This document shows, piece by piece, positions 1 through 7,031 of a stretch of DNA of 12,613 nt. The stretch is from positions 1-12,613 of the forward strand of contig JACSSI010000061.1 of assembly GCA_014879345.1 (NCBI GenBank), given 5' to 3'. Origin of the DNA: Anaerolineae bacterium (GTDB lineage Bacteria > Chloroflexota > Anaerolineae > Promineifilales > Promineifilaceae). The notes under the pieces are model-generated. The model saw only the letters and a program-made list of their open reading frames with translations, made no database searches and was not told the origin of the DNA. How positions within the stretch are numbered: the stretch's first letter is position 1; each line of letters opens with the position of its first letter. Position numbers and translations under genes: made by a program.

Positions 1-312
1 ACTGGCTTTGTCAATCACAATGTCGATAACATCGTTGAACAGCAAAATACCGGCTATTTGTAATTTTGAAAGCGAATCTAAATGATTTGTGAGGGTTGTT
101 GTGGAGGCTTGCTGTTGCAAGGCTGGGGGGATGACCACAAGGTCGCCTGCCGCTACTTGCTCTTGGATATCTTGCCAGCTTGTTAGCAAAATAGCCCAAT
201 TGACGTTTCTTTTTGCCTGGTTGGCGCCAGCGACTACGGTTGTGCTGAGTGGTAGTGCTAAGCGGAGAATATCACCGATATTAATTTCAGTTGGAGTGGG
301 TTGCTTAATCAT
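1..312 (-). CDS. PucR-family regulator, N-terminal part (cut by window edge)
   Basis: A reading frame opens with ATG at 312-310 and runs without a stop for 104 codons to the window edge. The start overlaps the kinase stop codon as ATGA, which points to translational coupling. The protein begins MIKQPTPTEINIGDILRLAL; residues about 12-100 resemble the PucR ligand-sensing domain (PF07905): a DILRLALPLSTTVVAGA stretch, then NVNWAILLTSW, then GDLVVIPPAL. In complete family members this domain is followed by a C-terminal helix-turn-helix that controls catabolic genes, but that part lies outside the window. The position directly after a histidine kinase suggests that kinase and regulator are made together. 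The domain call rests on motif resemblance; the regulatory target is unknown. Other sensor proteins with this N-terminal domain cannot be excluded. Confidence 0.7.
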   Translation of the reverse strand, partial: MIKQPTPTEINIGDILRLALPLSTTVVAGANQAKRNVNWAILLTSWQDIQEQVAAGDLVVIPPALQQQASTTTLTNHLDSLSKLQIAGILLFNDVIDIVIDKAS

Positions 313-2354
313 GATTCCTGTGTTGTGTTCGTTAAATCTTCCTGAATTACAGGCAGACGGATAATAAAGGTTGTTCCCTCGTTGGGGATGCTAACGACGT
401 TAATGTCACCGTCATGTTGCTCTATGATACGATGACTGGTCGCTAAACCCAAACCGGTGCCTTTGCCTGGGTCTTTGGTTGTGTAAAATGGTTCAAAGAT
501 ATGTTCCGCTTCTGCGGCGGACATTCCTTTTCCATTATCGCGGATTAGCACTTGAATGCAATAGTTCTCAACAACTAAACATGTTGTGATTTCGATTTGA
601 CGATTTTCTGACCGATTTTCTACGGCGTCGCGGGCGTTGACTAGTAAATTTAGCCAAACGCTTTTGAGGTGTTCCCAACTGGCTGTGAGTTCTGGTAAAT
701 CTGTGGCGAAGTTTTGTATGACTTTGATGTTGGCTGTTTGTAGTTGATAGCTAACGAGGTCTAGCGCTTGTTTGATGGATTTGTTTATTTGGTTGGGGGT
801 GAATCGGTATTGTTCTTGACGGGCGAAGTCTAATAGTCCACGTACGACTTTGGTGGCCCGTTCTCCTGCCAGTGCAATGAGTTCAACGGCTTCGTAGTTT
901 TCGTCTTCGGGGGGGATGAACATTTTGAGCATTTCGGCGTTGGCGTTGATGGCGGTGAGGGGGTTGTTGATTTCGTGGGCGACGCCAGCGGCTAGTTGCC
1001 CTATGGCGGCGAGTTTGCCTGCCTGGAGGAGGGAGCTTTCCATTTGGCGTTCGTCGGTGCGGTCTTGCCAGAGGATGACGGCGCTGGCTGAATCGGCTTT
1101 GCTGCCGGGAACGGGATAGGCGTTGACTTCCCACTCGCGGAGCAGATGGTCTTCACCTTGCCATTTGACGGACCAACCTTGTGCTTCTTTGTGTGTGAGG
1201 CTGGCGGCGACCTGGCAATGGGGACAGGGTGTTTCTCGTTGGTAGAAGGCTTTATAACAAACCTGGCCGGTGTGTTCAGTGGGTGTGGGTTGTTGGTCGA
1301 TTTTGCTGCGGTTGATGGCGACGAGCTGCCATTGGTTGTTGATGGTGTAGATGGGATGGGGTATGCCGTCGATGAGTGCTTGCAAGGTGTTGCGGCTTTC
1401 TAGCAGTTCTTTTTGGCGTAGGCGGATGCGCTGGAACATCCATGCGTTTTGGATGGCTTCGCCGACTGAGATGGCTAATGAGGCGAATAGTTCGAGGTCT
1501 GTTTCTGTGAAACGGCCGTTTTTCTTGTTGTAGCCTGCTATGATGCCTACTGAATGACTGCGCACGACGATGGGCGCTGCCAGGAGGGTGGAGACGGTTG
1601 TGCTCGGTGGCGCATCGATCCGTTGGTCATAGCGGGTATCTGTCCAGGCGTCGTTGAGCAGGGCTGCTTTTTGCTTGACGAATACTTGCCCAAGGAAGCC
1701 CTGGTTGGGAATGATGGCCGTGTAGGTTTGGGGTGTATAACGGCCGTTTCCCCCAGCAACTGCCCGACAACGCAACCGTCCCCCTTCGAGCATGTAAGCG
1801 GAGACAGAATCTAATTCAAAGACTTGTTGTGCGCCGGTAACGGCCGTTGTCAAAACATCTTGTGTCTCCAAAACCGTTGCTAATTCTTGCCCGATATGAT
1901 TTAAGAAAGAAAGTTGTTGGCTTTGGCGTTGTAACTGTTTTTCAAGCTGTTGGGTGCGTAAAATCGTTTTGACACGCGCCAGCAGCTCCTTGGGATAAAA
2001 CGGCTTGGTAATATAATCATCTGCACCGGCAGAAAGTGCTTCCACCTTCTCCTCACTGCCAGCCGCCGCCGTCACCAACACCACCCGCGTATAGCGCAGC
2101 ACCGGATGATCACGAATCCAGTTCAGCACCTCCAATCCAGAGATACCAGGCATACGCATATCTAAAAGCACCAAATCTAATTCAATTTGCTCTGCCAGCA
2201 GTTTCTCCATAATCGCAATTGCTTCTTCGCCAGTGGCAGCTAAAGAGACATCATACCGCTCTTTTCTGACTAAAAAATCAGAAAGCGATTCTGCGATTTC
2301 AGGCTCATCATCAACGAGCAAAATTCTGGCTGGCGCTTCTGCAACAGGGTGCAT
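309..2354 (-). CDS. Soluble hybrid histidine kinase, REC-GAF-PAS-HisKA-HATPase
   Basis: This 681-residue protein has no membrane segment, so it should sense signals in the cytoplasm. Domains in order: a receiver at about 10-132 (acidic pair D15/D16, phosphoacceptor D65 in LLDMRMPG, T95, K117 in ITKPF); a short coiled linker; a GAF domain at about 155-305; a PAS domain at about 322-435 with three cysteines (C366, C377, C380, the last two as CPHC); HisKA with H460 in AGVAHEINNPL; and an ATPase domain with N573, DNGKG (606-610), FEPF (620-623) and GKGTGLGL (630-637). All catalytic residues are present. The order, with an N-terminal receiver, suggests it acts as an intermediate that both receives and sends phosphate. 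Its partner may be the response regulator encoded just upstream, but a terminator separates the two genes. The ribosome-binding site is weak. The ligands of GAF and PAS are unknown. Confidence 0.93.
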   Translation of the reverse strand: MHPVAEAPARILLVDDEPEIAESLSDFLVRKERYDVSLAATGEEAIAIMEKLLAEQIELDLVLLDMRMPGISGLEVLNWIRDHPVLRYTRVVLVTAAAGSEEKVEALSAGADDYITKPFYPKELLARVKTILRTQQLEKQLQRQSQQLSFLNHIGQELATVLETQDVLTTAVTGAQQVFELDSVSAYMLEGGRLRCRAVAGGNGRYTPQTYTAIIPNQGFLGQVFVKQKAALLNDAWTDTRYDQRIDAPPSTTVSTLLAAPIVVRSHSVGIIAGYNKKNGRFTETDLELFASLAISVGEAIQNAWMFQRIRLRQKELLESRNTLQALIDGIPHPIYTINNQWQLVAINRSKIDQQPTPTEHTGQVCYKAFYQRETPCPHCQVAASLTHKEAQGWSVKWQGEDHLLREWEVNAYPVPGSKADSASAVILWQDRTDERQMESSLLQAGKLAAIGQLAAGVAHEINNPLTAINANAEMLKMFIPPEDENYEAVELIALAGERATKVVRGLLDFARQEQYRFTPNQINKSIKQALDLVSYQLQTANIKVIQNFATDLPELTASWEHLKSVWLNLLVNARDAVENRSENRQIEITTCLVVENYCIQVLIRDNGKGMSAAEAEHIFEPFYTTKDPGKGTGLGLATSHRIIEQHDGDINVVSIPNEGTTFIIRLPVIQEDLTNTTQES

Positions 2355-2379
2355 AATCTTCTATCCACATAGACAAAAG

Positions 2380-2421
2380 AATAGGATTGAAGATCGAAAA
2401 CAGGTGATCCTCAATCCTATT
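2380..2421 (-). terminator. Intrinsic terminator after the response regulator gene
   Basis: A perfect 11-bp inverted repeat (AATAGGATTGA at 2380-2390, TCAATCCTATT at 2411-2421) has an inner GATC/GATC pairing (2392-2395 with 2406-2409). On the minus strand the stem is followed by a T-rich run (TTCTTTTGTCT). It sits 22 bases past the response regulator stop and 26 bases before the kinase start, so it should end or reduce transcription between them. Confidence 0.7.
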
Positions 2422-2442
2422 TATTGAAATAGCTTCGTTTAA

Positions 2443-3153
2443 TCAGGTAGTAGCCGCAGATGAAAACGTATAACCATGCCCTTGAATGGTACGGATATAA
2501 ATCGGATCACTCGGCACAGGTTCAATCTTTTCGCGCAAGTTTTTGATATGCGCACGGACTAATTCCGGGCTGCCCGTATCACGAGGATAATCCCACACAT
2601 CTTGCAGCAGTTGTTGACTGTTAAACACCTGATCAGCGTGACTCATAAGATGGTACAACAAATCAAACTGCACATTGGTTAGCAAAGCGGTGCCATTTGG
2701 CGCCATGACTTTAAAGGTGCGGCAGTCTAGTGTCACATTGCCAACGACCACTTCAGTTGGCGGCTGCTGAACCGTCTTCACCGGATTCATGCGCCTTAAA
2801 ATAGCTTTTACCCGCAATTGCAATTCTTCCATGTTAAAAGGCTTGCTCAAATAATCATCTGCGCCAGCCCGGAAGCCTTCGATCTTATCTTCATCCTTTG
2901 CCTTTGCTGTTAAAAACAAAACAGGCAATTCTGTTAGCAATGGATCGCCACGAATTTGACGGCAAACTTGATAGCCGTCAGCGCCGGGCATCATAATGTC
3001 TAAAATGAACAAGTCGGGACGATGACGACGAGCGATTTGCAATCCTTCGGCACCACTGTTGGCAACCATTACTTGATAGCCATACAGTTTTAACGCACGT
3101 TGTAATGTCCGAGAGACGAGTTCGTCATCATCAATAACTAAAATTGTGGCCAT
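2443..3153 (-). CDS. OmpR/PhoB-family response regulator
   Basis: The start chosen is ATG at 3153-3151, with a strong GGAGGT ribosome-binding site at 3165-3160, six bases upstream. A longer frame opening at 3225 lacks this support and would add 24 residues unlike the family. The 236-residue protein has a receiver domain (acidic cluster D8-D10, phosphoacceptor D52 in LDIMMPG, T82, K104 in LSKPF) and a C-terminal winged helix at about 135-232 ending in YIRTIQGHGYTF, typical of Trans_reg_C. It is expected to bind DNA as a dimer once phosphorylated. The kinase gene follows on the same strand, so the pair may form a two-component system. Target genes cannot be read from the sequence, although palindromes in its own leader hint at autoregulation. 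Confidence 0.95.
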   Translation of the reverse strand: MATILVIDDDELVSRTLQRALKLYGYQVMVANSGAEGLQIARRHRPDLFILDIMMPGADGYQVCRQIRGDPLLTELPVLFLTAKAKDEDKIEGFRAGADDYLSKPFNMEELQLRVKAILRRMNPVKTVQQPPTEVVVGNVTLDCRTFKVMAPNGTALLTNVQFDLLYHLMSHADQVFNSQQLLQDVWDYPRDTGSPELVRAHIKNLREKIEPVPSDPIYIRTIQGHGYTFSSAATT

Positions 3154-3276
3154 GAGACTACCTCCACATGAATTGAGTGTTCCTGCTAATTGATGGATGT
3201 GGCACGGTTGAAACAGGATCAACACGGGGTGGGAATTAGCATGTATCTAATATTTCAGCCTGCCATATATGCTTAC

Positions 3277-3299
3277 ATACAATGTATTATGTGAACATA
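3277..3299. promoter_or_regulatory. Two abutting small palindromes, candidate operator
   Basis: ATACAATGTAT (3277-3287, arms ATACA/TGTAT) is directly followed by TATGTGAACATA (3288-3299, arms TATGT/ACATA). On the minus strand GTATGT recurs at a 20-base offset. The pair lies immediately downstream of the candidate -10 box, where a bound regulator would block or modulate transcription of the response regulator gene. The operator role is inference. Confidence 0.3.
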
Positions 3300-3307
3300 C
3301 CGAGAAT

Positions 3308-3316
3308 AGTATAGCA
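3308..3316 (-). promoter_or_regulatory. Candidate extended -10 promoter for the response regulator
   Basis: On the minus strand the sequence reads TGCTATACT: a TATACT -10 box (3313-3308) with a TG element one base upstream. No good -35 box is visible at the usual distance, which is tolerated by extended -10 promoters. It would drive the gene starting at 3153 with a leader of about 150 bases. Confidence 0.4.
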
Positions 3317-3421
3317 GATTTTAAAGGGAACTGTACTATGCGAGAAAAAGACGGTGGTTATTTCAGGGGGAAGAAAGTCCTGATTTTTAATTTTGTCTAA
3401 AAGGGTGGTGGTATACGGGGT

Positions 3422-3462
3422 AAAAAAACGGGGATTAGAAGAAATATCTCTTCTAATCCCCG
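3422..3462 (-). terminator. Intrinsic terminator of the pdh operon
   Basis: A perfect 14-bp stem (CGGGGATTAGAAGA at 3429-3442, TCTTCTAATCCCCG at 3449-3462) has a 6-base loop. On the minus strand it is followed by seven T residues (3428-3422). It begins 12 bases past the pdhC stop. On the plus strand there is no comparable T run. Confidence 0.93.
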
Positions 3463-3474
3463 AAAGAAAAGCAC

Positions 3475-4731
3475 CTAAAGCAAGAGTTGCAGAGGTTGTT
3501 CCAAGATACCTTTCAAGGCTTGCATAAACTGGGCTGCTTCTGCGCCATCGGTGACACGGTGGTCAGCAGAGATGGTCGCTTTCATGCGCCAGCCGACTGC
3601 CAATGCACCATCGACAACGACGGGAACTTGCTTGGCGGAGCCAACTGCCAAAATGGCAGCATCAGGTGGGTTGATGATAGCCACAAAATGTTCGACATCA
3701 AACGCGCCCAAATTGCTGACGGTGAAGGTGCTGCCATCTACATCTTCTGGTTTGATTTTGCCTTCACGAGAGCGCAGAATCATGTCGCGGTTATCCGACG
3801 CCACTTGTGCCAGAGGAGACAGGTCTGTGTTTTTCTGAACGACGGTTAATAAGCCACCTTCAACGGCAACGGCCGTTCCCACATGAATCCGGTTGTGACG
3901 CACAATCTTGTCGCCAGCAAAACTAGCATTCAGATTGGGGAACTGGCGCAAAGCCAACGCTGTTGCCTTCACAATCATGTCATTAACCGAGACCTTGACA
4001 CCCTTTGCTTCCAACGCAGCATTCACCTGCTGACGCAAATCCATCACCGGCCCCATATCAATTTCCGTTGTCACATAGAAATGCGGTACAGTCGTCTTGG
4101 ATTCCACCATCCGGCGGGCAATCGCTTGGCGCAAGCGACTGGTTGGAATTTCTTCCGTTTCTGGACCAGTCGGCACAGGCGTAGCAGAAAATGCAATCGG
4201 AGCAGCAGCTTGTGTCGCTGACTGTGGTGAAGCCAGATAAGCCTCCACATCACTTTTACGAACACGACCATCTGCACCAGAGCCATTCACCTGACTCAAA
4301 TTGACATTATTTTCTTTTGCAATCCGGCGGGCAACCGGTGTTGCCTTCACACCCCCAGGAAACTCACTGGAAACGACCGGGGCAACGGTCGGGGCGGAGG
4401 CTGTCGGCGTCGCCGGTTCAACTTTTGGGGAGTCTGCTGCCGATTCTTCCTCATCACCGCCACTGCTGGCGAGCATTTCAGAAATATCCTCACCTTCCTG
4501 GCCGATTATAGCCATATCTGCCCCCACAGGCACAACCGCGCCTTCATGTTGCAGATGTTTGAGCAAAATGCCGGTATCAAACGCTTCCAGTTCCAACGTC
4601 GCTTTATCAGATTCGATTTCCGCAACAATGTCCCCTTTTGTGACCTGATCGCCTTCCTGTTTGAGCCAGGCGACCAAAACAGCTTCGCGCATATCAAAGC
4701 CCAACTTGGGCATGACGATAAATTCAGCCAT
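3475..4731 (-). CDS. pdhC: Dihydrolipoamide acyltransferase (E2) of a pyruvate dehydrogenase-type complex
   Basis: This 418-residue E2 core transfers the acyl group from E1 to CoA through a swinging lipoyl arm. Visible parts: one lipoyl domain at about 1-78 with lipoylated K43 in ESDKATLE; an Ala/Pro/Ser-rich linker; a peripheral-subunit-binding domain at about 128-166 (VKATPVARRIAKE...GADGRVRKSDVEAYL); a second flexible linker; and a catalytic domain at about 190-415 with the active-site motif DHRVTDG (H391, D395). The ATG shares one base with the TAA of the preceding E1-beta gene (TAATG), and an AAGGAG ribosome-binding site lies inside that gene at 4745-4740. It is the last gene of the operon and is followed by a strong terminator. 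Substrate (pyruvate, acetoin or branched-chain 2-oxoacid) is not decided by sequence alone; pyruvate is favoured by the gene order. One copy of the AACGGCCGTT palindrome encodes T-A-V at 3868-3877. Confidence 0.94.
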   Translation of the reverse strand: MAEFIVMPKLGFDMREAVLVAWLKQEGDQVTKGDIVAEIESDKATLELEAFDTGILLKHLQHEGAVVPVGADMAIIGQEGEDISEMLASSGGDEEESAADSPKVEPATPTASAPTVAPVVSSEFPGGVKATPVARRIAKENNVNLSQVNGSGADGRVRKSDVEAYLASPQSATQAAAPIAFSATPVPTGPETEEIPTSRLRQAIARRMVESKTTVPHFYVTTEIDMGPVMDLRQQVNAALEAKGVKVSVNDMIVKATALALRQFPNLNASFAGDKIVRHNRIHVGTAVAVEGGLLTVVQKNTDLSPLAQVASDNRDMILRSREGKIKPEDVDGSTFTVSNLGAFDVEHFVAIINPPDAAILAVGSAKQVPVVVDGALAVGWRMKATISADHRVTDGAEAAQFMQALKGILEQPLQLLL

Positions 4732-5702
4732 TATAAAATCTCCTTCACGGCCGCAATCACGCGGTCTTTGTTGATCAACGCTTGCTGCTCCAAATCTGCG
4801 GAGTAGGGCAGTGGCACTTCAAACTGAGCCACACGCTTAATCGGTGCATCCATGTAGTCGAACCCTTCTTCCTGCAAACGGGCAGCCACTTCTGAGCCAA
4901 TGCCGTAAGATTTGTACCCTTCTTCAACAATAACAGCTTTGAAGGTTTTCTGGAAGGATTTTACCACAGGCCCCATATCCAGCGGACGTAATGAGCGTAA
5001 GTCAACCACTTCAGCGCTGATACCTTCACGGGCAAGTTGTTCGGCCGCTTCCAACGCAATTTGTAAGCCTTGGGCGTAACCAATAATAGTAATATCGGTG
5101 CCTTCCCGTTTCACGTCGGAAACGCCTAGCGGCACAGTGTAATCACCTTCTGGCACTTCGCCGCGAACCTGATAGAGCGTGGCATGTTCGATGAACAGGA
5201 CTGGGTCGTCGATACGGATTGCTTCTTTGAGCATCCCTTTAGCATCGTAAGGTGTTGCCGGGGAAACAACCTTTAAGCCAGGGAAGTGGGCAAAGATAGC
5301 ATCTGGTGTGTGGCTGTGGGTGGCGCCCAATTGGCGGCCACCACCACCAGGGGCACGGAAGACCACAGGCGCACGCATCTGGCCGCCAAACATATAGTGA
5401 ACTTTAGCGGCATGATTGACCATTGCATCCAGAGCCAGGAAGGCAAAGTTAATGGTCATGAATTCGGCGATGGGACGTAAGCCGTTCATGGCCGCGCCAG
5501 TAGCAGCGCCACCGATGACCATTTCTGAGATAGGCGTATCTTTGATACGTTTGGGACCAAATTCATCGTAGAAACCACGAGTCACGGCGTAAGTGCCGCC
5601 CCAAACGCCAACTTCTTCCCCCATAATGAATACATTTTCGTCACGATGCATTTCTTCGCGTAGGGCATCGCTGATTGCTTGTCGCATTGTTATTAAAGCC
5701 AT
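4731..5702 (-). CDS. pdhB: Pyruvate dehydrogenase-type E1 component, beta subunit
   Basis: This 323-residue protein is the usual length for E1-beta. It forms an alpha2-beta2 thiamine-diphosphate enzyme with the E1-alpha encoded upstream and decarboxylates a 2-oxoacid. Family marks include the early EEVGVWGGTYAVTRG stretch, DTPISE with E60 as the expected thiazolium-activating glutamate, GATHSHTPDAIFAHFPGLKV (H129, H131 near the active site) and the C-terminal transketolase domain (VVDLRSLRPLD). The ribosome-binding site is GGAG about eight bases before the ATG. A 78-base hairpin element separates it from E1-alpha, while the E2 start overlaps its stop. An acetoin dehydrogenase beta subunit is the main alternative. 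Confidence 0.94.
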   Translation of the reverse strand: MALITMRQAISDALREEMHRDENVFIMGEEVGVWGGTYAVTRGFYDEFGPKRIKDTPISEMVIGGAATGAAMNGLRPIAEFMTINFAFLALDAMVNHAAKVHYMFGGQMRAPVVFRAPGGGGRQLGATHSHTPDAIFAHFPGLKVVSPATPYDAKGMLKEAIRIDDPVLFIEHATLYQVRGEVPEGDYTVPLGVSDVKREGTDITIIGYAQGLQIALEAAEQLAREGISAEVVDLRSLRPLDMGPVVKSFQKTFKAVIVEEGYKSYGIGSEVAARLQEEGFDYMDAPIKRVAQFEVPLPYSADLEQQALINKDRVIAAVKEIL

Positions 5703-5720
5703 TGTTATTCTCCGCTTAAT

Positions 5721-5798
5721 AAACGTTCGCTTTTTGGTTTGTAGTACGCACTTTAGTGTGTACGGGTTAAAGCCAGCACTACGAACCTGGGAACGTTT
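5721..5798. repeat. REP/MITE-like nested hairpin between E1-alpha and E1-beta
   Basis: Outer arms AAACGTTC (5721-5728) and GAACGTTT (5791-5798) are perfect 8-bp inverted repeats. Inside them lie GGTTTGTAGT (5736-5745) and ACTACGAACC (5778-5787), complementary except for one position. A central small hairpin, GTACGCAC-TTTA-GTGTGTAC (5744-5763), has one G-T pair. The element starts immediately after the E1-alpha stop and fills most of the gap to the next gene. The nested layout looks like a degraded repetitive extragenic palindrome. It could modulate mRNA processing or downstream expression; the T run after it on the minus strand is too short for a convincing terminator. Confidence 0.6.
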
Positions 5799-6758
5799 TT
5801 AGTCTTCTACGTAAATGTTGGTAAATAGCTCTTCGTAAGCGGGGAAGGGTGATTCCTCAGCAAAACGAACCGCTTCGTCCATCTCTTTGGCGACGGCTTT
5901 GTCAATGCCATCCAGTTCTTCTTGGGTAGCGACACCATCTTTCAAGATGCGGCGTTCCAGGATACCGATGGGATCATCTTCCTGCCATTTTTCCACTTCA
6001 TCTTTGGTGCGATAGCGCAGCGGATCGCCCATGGAGTGCCCTTCAAAACGGTAGGTGAGCAGTTCCAAGAATTGGGGGCCTTTGCCTTCACGGATGGCTT
6101 TCAACGCTTCTTGTGTGGCTTCATACACTTCAAATACGTCCATACCATTGACTTGTTTGCCTTCCATGCCATAGGCTTTTGCTTTGTCGACCATGCGGAT
6201 GACAGCAGAGGCGCGGTCAACGGCCGTTCCCATGCCATATTGATTGTTTTCAGCAATGAACAGGACGGGTAAGTTCCACACACCAGCCAGGTTCATTGAT
6301 TCATGGAAGTAGCCAATGTTGGTGGAGCCATCACCGAAGTAGCAGAGGCAGGCGTTATCTGTACCTTTGTATTGTTCTGCCAGGGCAATGCCGGTTGCCA
6401 ACGGAACGTGGCCGCCAACGATGGCGTAACCACCCCAGAAACCACGCGGCACATCGGCCAAATGCATAGAGCCGCCTTTGCCTTTGCTGACACCAGTCGC
6501 TTTACCAAGCAATTCAGCCATGATTGGCCCAGTTTCTGAACCGACGCAAATAGCGTGGGCATGGTCGCGGTAAGCCGTGATAACGTGGTCGCCCTCTTGA
6601 CGCGCACCGATTGTGCCAACGGCTACAGCTTCCTGGCCGATGTATAAGTGAAGAAAACCGCCAATTTTGCCCAGACTATAAAGTTCAGAGCAGCGTTGTT
6701 CAAACAGACGAATGAGAACCATTTGTCGGTACCATTCTAATAATATCGCTTTTTCCAT
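5799..6758 (-). CDS. pdhA: Pyruvate dehydrogenase-type E1 component, alpha subunit
   Basis: This 319-residue protein carries the thiamine-diphosphate motif GDG (142-144) through NN (171-172) with the usual spacing of about 30 residues. Other family marks are YRDHAHAI (63-70), GKGGSMHLAD (93-102) and YRFEGHSMGDP with H241 in the substrate/phosphorylation-loop region. It pairs with the E1-beta encoded downstream. The ATG at 6758 has a strong AAGGAG ribosome-binding site at 6770-6765. It is the first gene of a three-gene operon; the fourth component, dihydrolipoamide dehydrogenase, is not nearby and must come from elsewhere in the genome. AcoA (acetoin dehydrogenase) is the closest alternative. 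One AACGGCCGTT palindrome encodes T-A-V at 6219-6228. Confidence 0.94.
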   Translation of the reverse strand: MEKAILLEWYRQMVLIRLFEQRCSELYSLGKIGGFLHLYIGQEAVAVGTIGARQEGDHVITAYRDHAHAICVGSETGPIMAELLGKATGVSKGKGGSMHLADVPRGFWGGYAIVGGHVPLATGIALAEQYKGTDNACLCYFGDGSTNIGYFHESMNLAGVWNLPVLFIAENNQYGMGTAVDRASAVIRMVDKAKAYGMEGKQVNGMDVFEVYEATQEALKAIREGKGPQFLELLTYRFEGHSMGDPLRYRTKDEVEKWQEDDPIGILERRILKDGVATQEELDGIDKAVAKEMDEAVRFAEESPFPAYEELFTNIYVED

Positions 6759-7031
6759 CTATATCTCCTTAGGAATGAACGCGGTTAACTGTTTTGCCGC
6801 GTAGATTGTTTGATTTTAAGTTGTACCATGGAGGTTGCCATGGTTGGTTTTTTAAGCAAGAACAATCGGCATGATTTGCCGACGTGTCCCATCGTGGCTC
6901 CGAGACATTGTCAAAAAGCAGCATCACATTTTTGGCGATGCCACCAACAGATTGCAACACTAACTTGTGGCTATCGTTGCGGAATTTCTCTAGTAAAGAA
7001 GCAGGACAAAGCGAATTGTACCGAAAAAACG
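6759..7031. other. Intergenic region upstream of pdhA
   Basis: This 273-base gap lies between the endonuclease stop and the pdhA start. It contains the pdhA ribosome-binding site, a 7-bp inverted repeat (ACCATGG at 6825-6831, CCATGGT at 6838-6844), and a TTGACA on the minus strand (6914-6909) without a matching -10 box. No terminator with a clear stem was found after the endonuclease gene, only a run of six T residues shortly after its stop. Short open frames on both strands lack ribosome-binding sites and known motifs. The pdh promoter must lie here or farther upstream, but I could not place it. Confidence 0.5.

Larger units (their letters stand above)
3154..3474. other. Intergenic region between pdhC and the response regulator gene
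   Basis: This 321-base gap has no credible gene on either strand. It holds the terminator of the pdh operon (3422-3462), a candidate promoter for the response regulator (3308-3316), paired small palindromes just downstream of that promoter (3277-3299) and the regulator's ribosome-binding site. The leader from the predicted start point to the ATG would be about 150 bases. I see nothing else in it. Confidence 0.6.

Noticed and set aside
3154..3225. Upstream extension of the response regulator frame (24 extra residues)
   Set aside because: The internal ATG at 3153 has a strong GGAGGT site at ideal spacing and yields the standard receiver N-terminus; the extension covers the ribosome-binding site.
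6909..6914. TTGACA on the minus strand as a pdh promoter -35 box
   Set aside because: No acceptable -10 box occurs 16-18 bases downstream.
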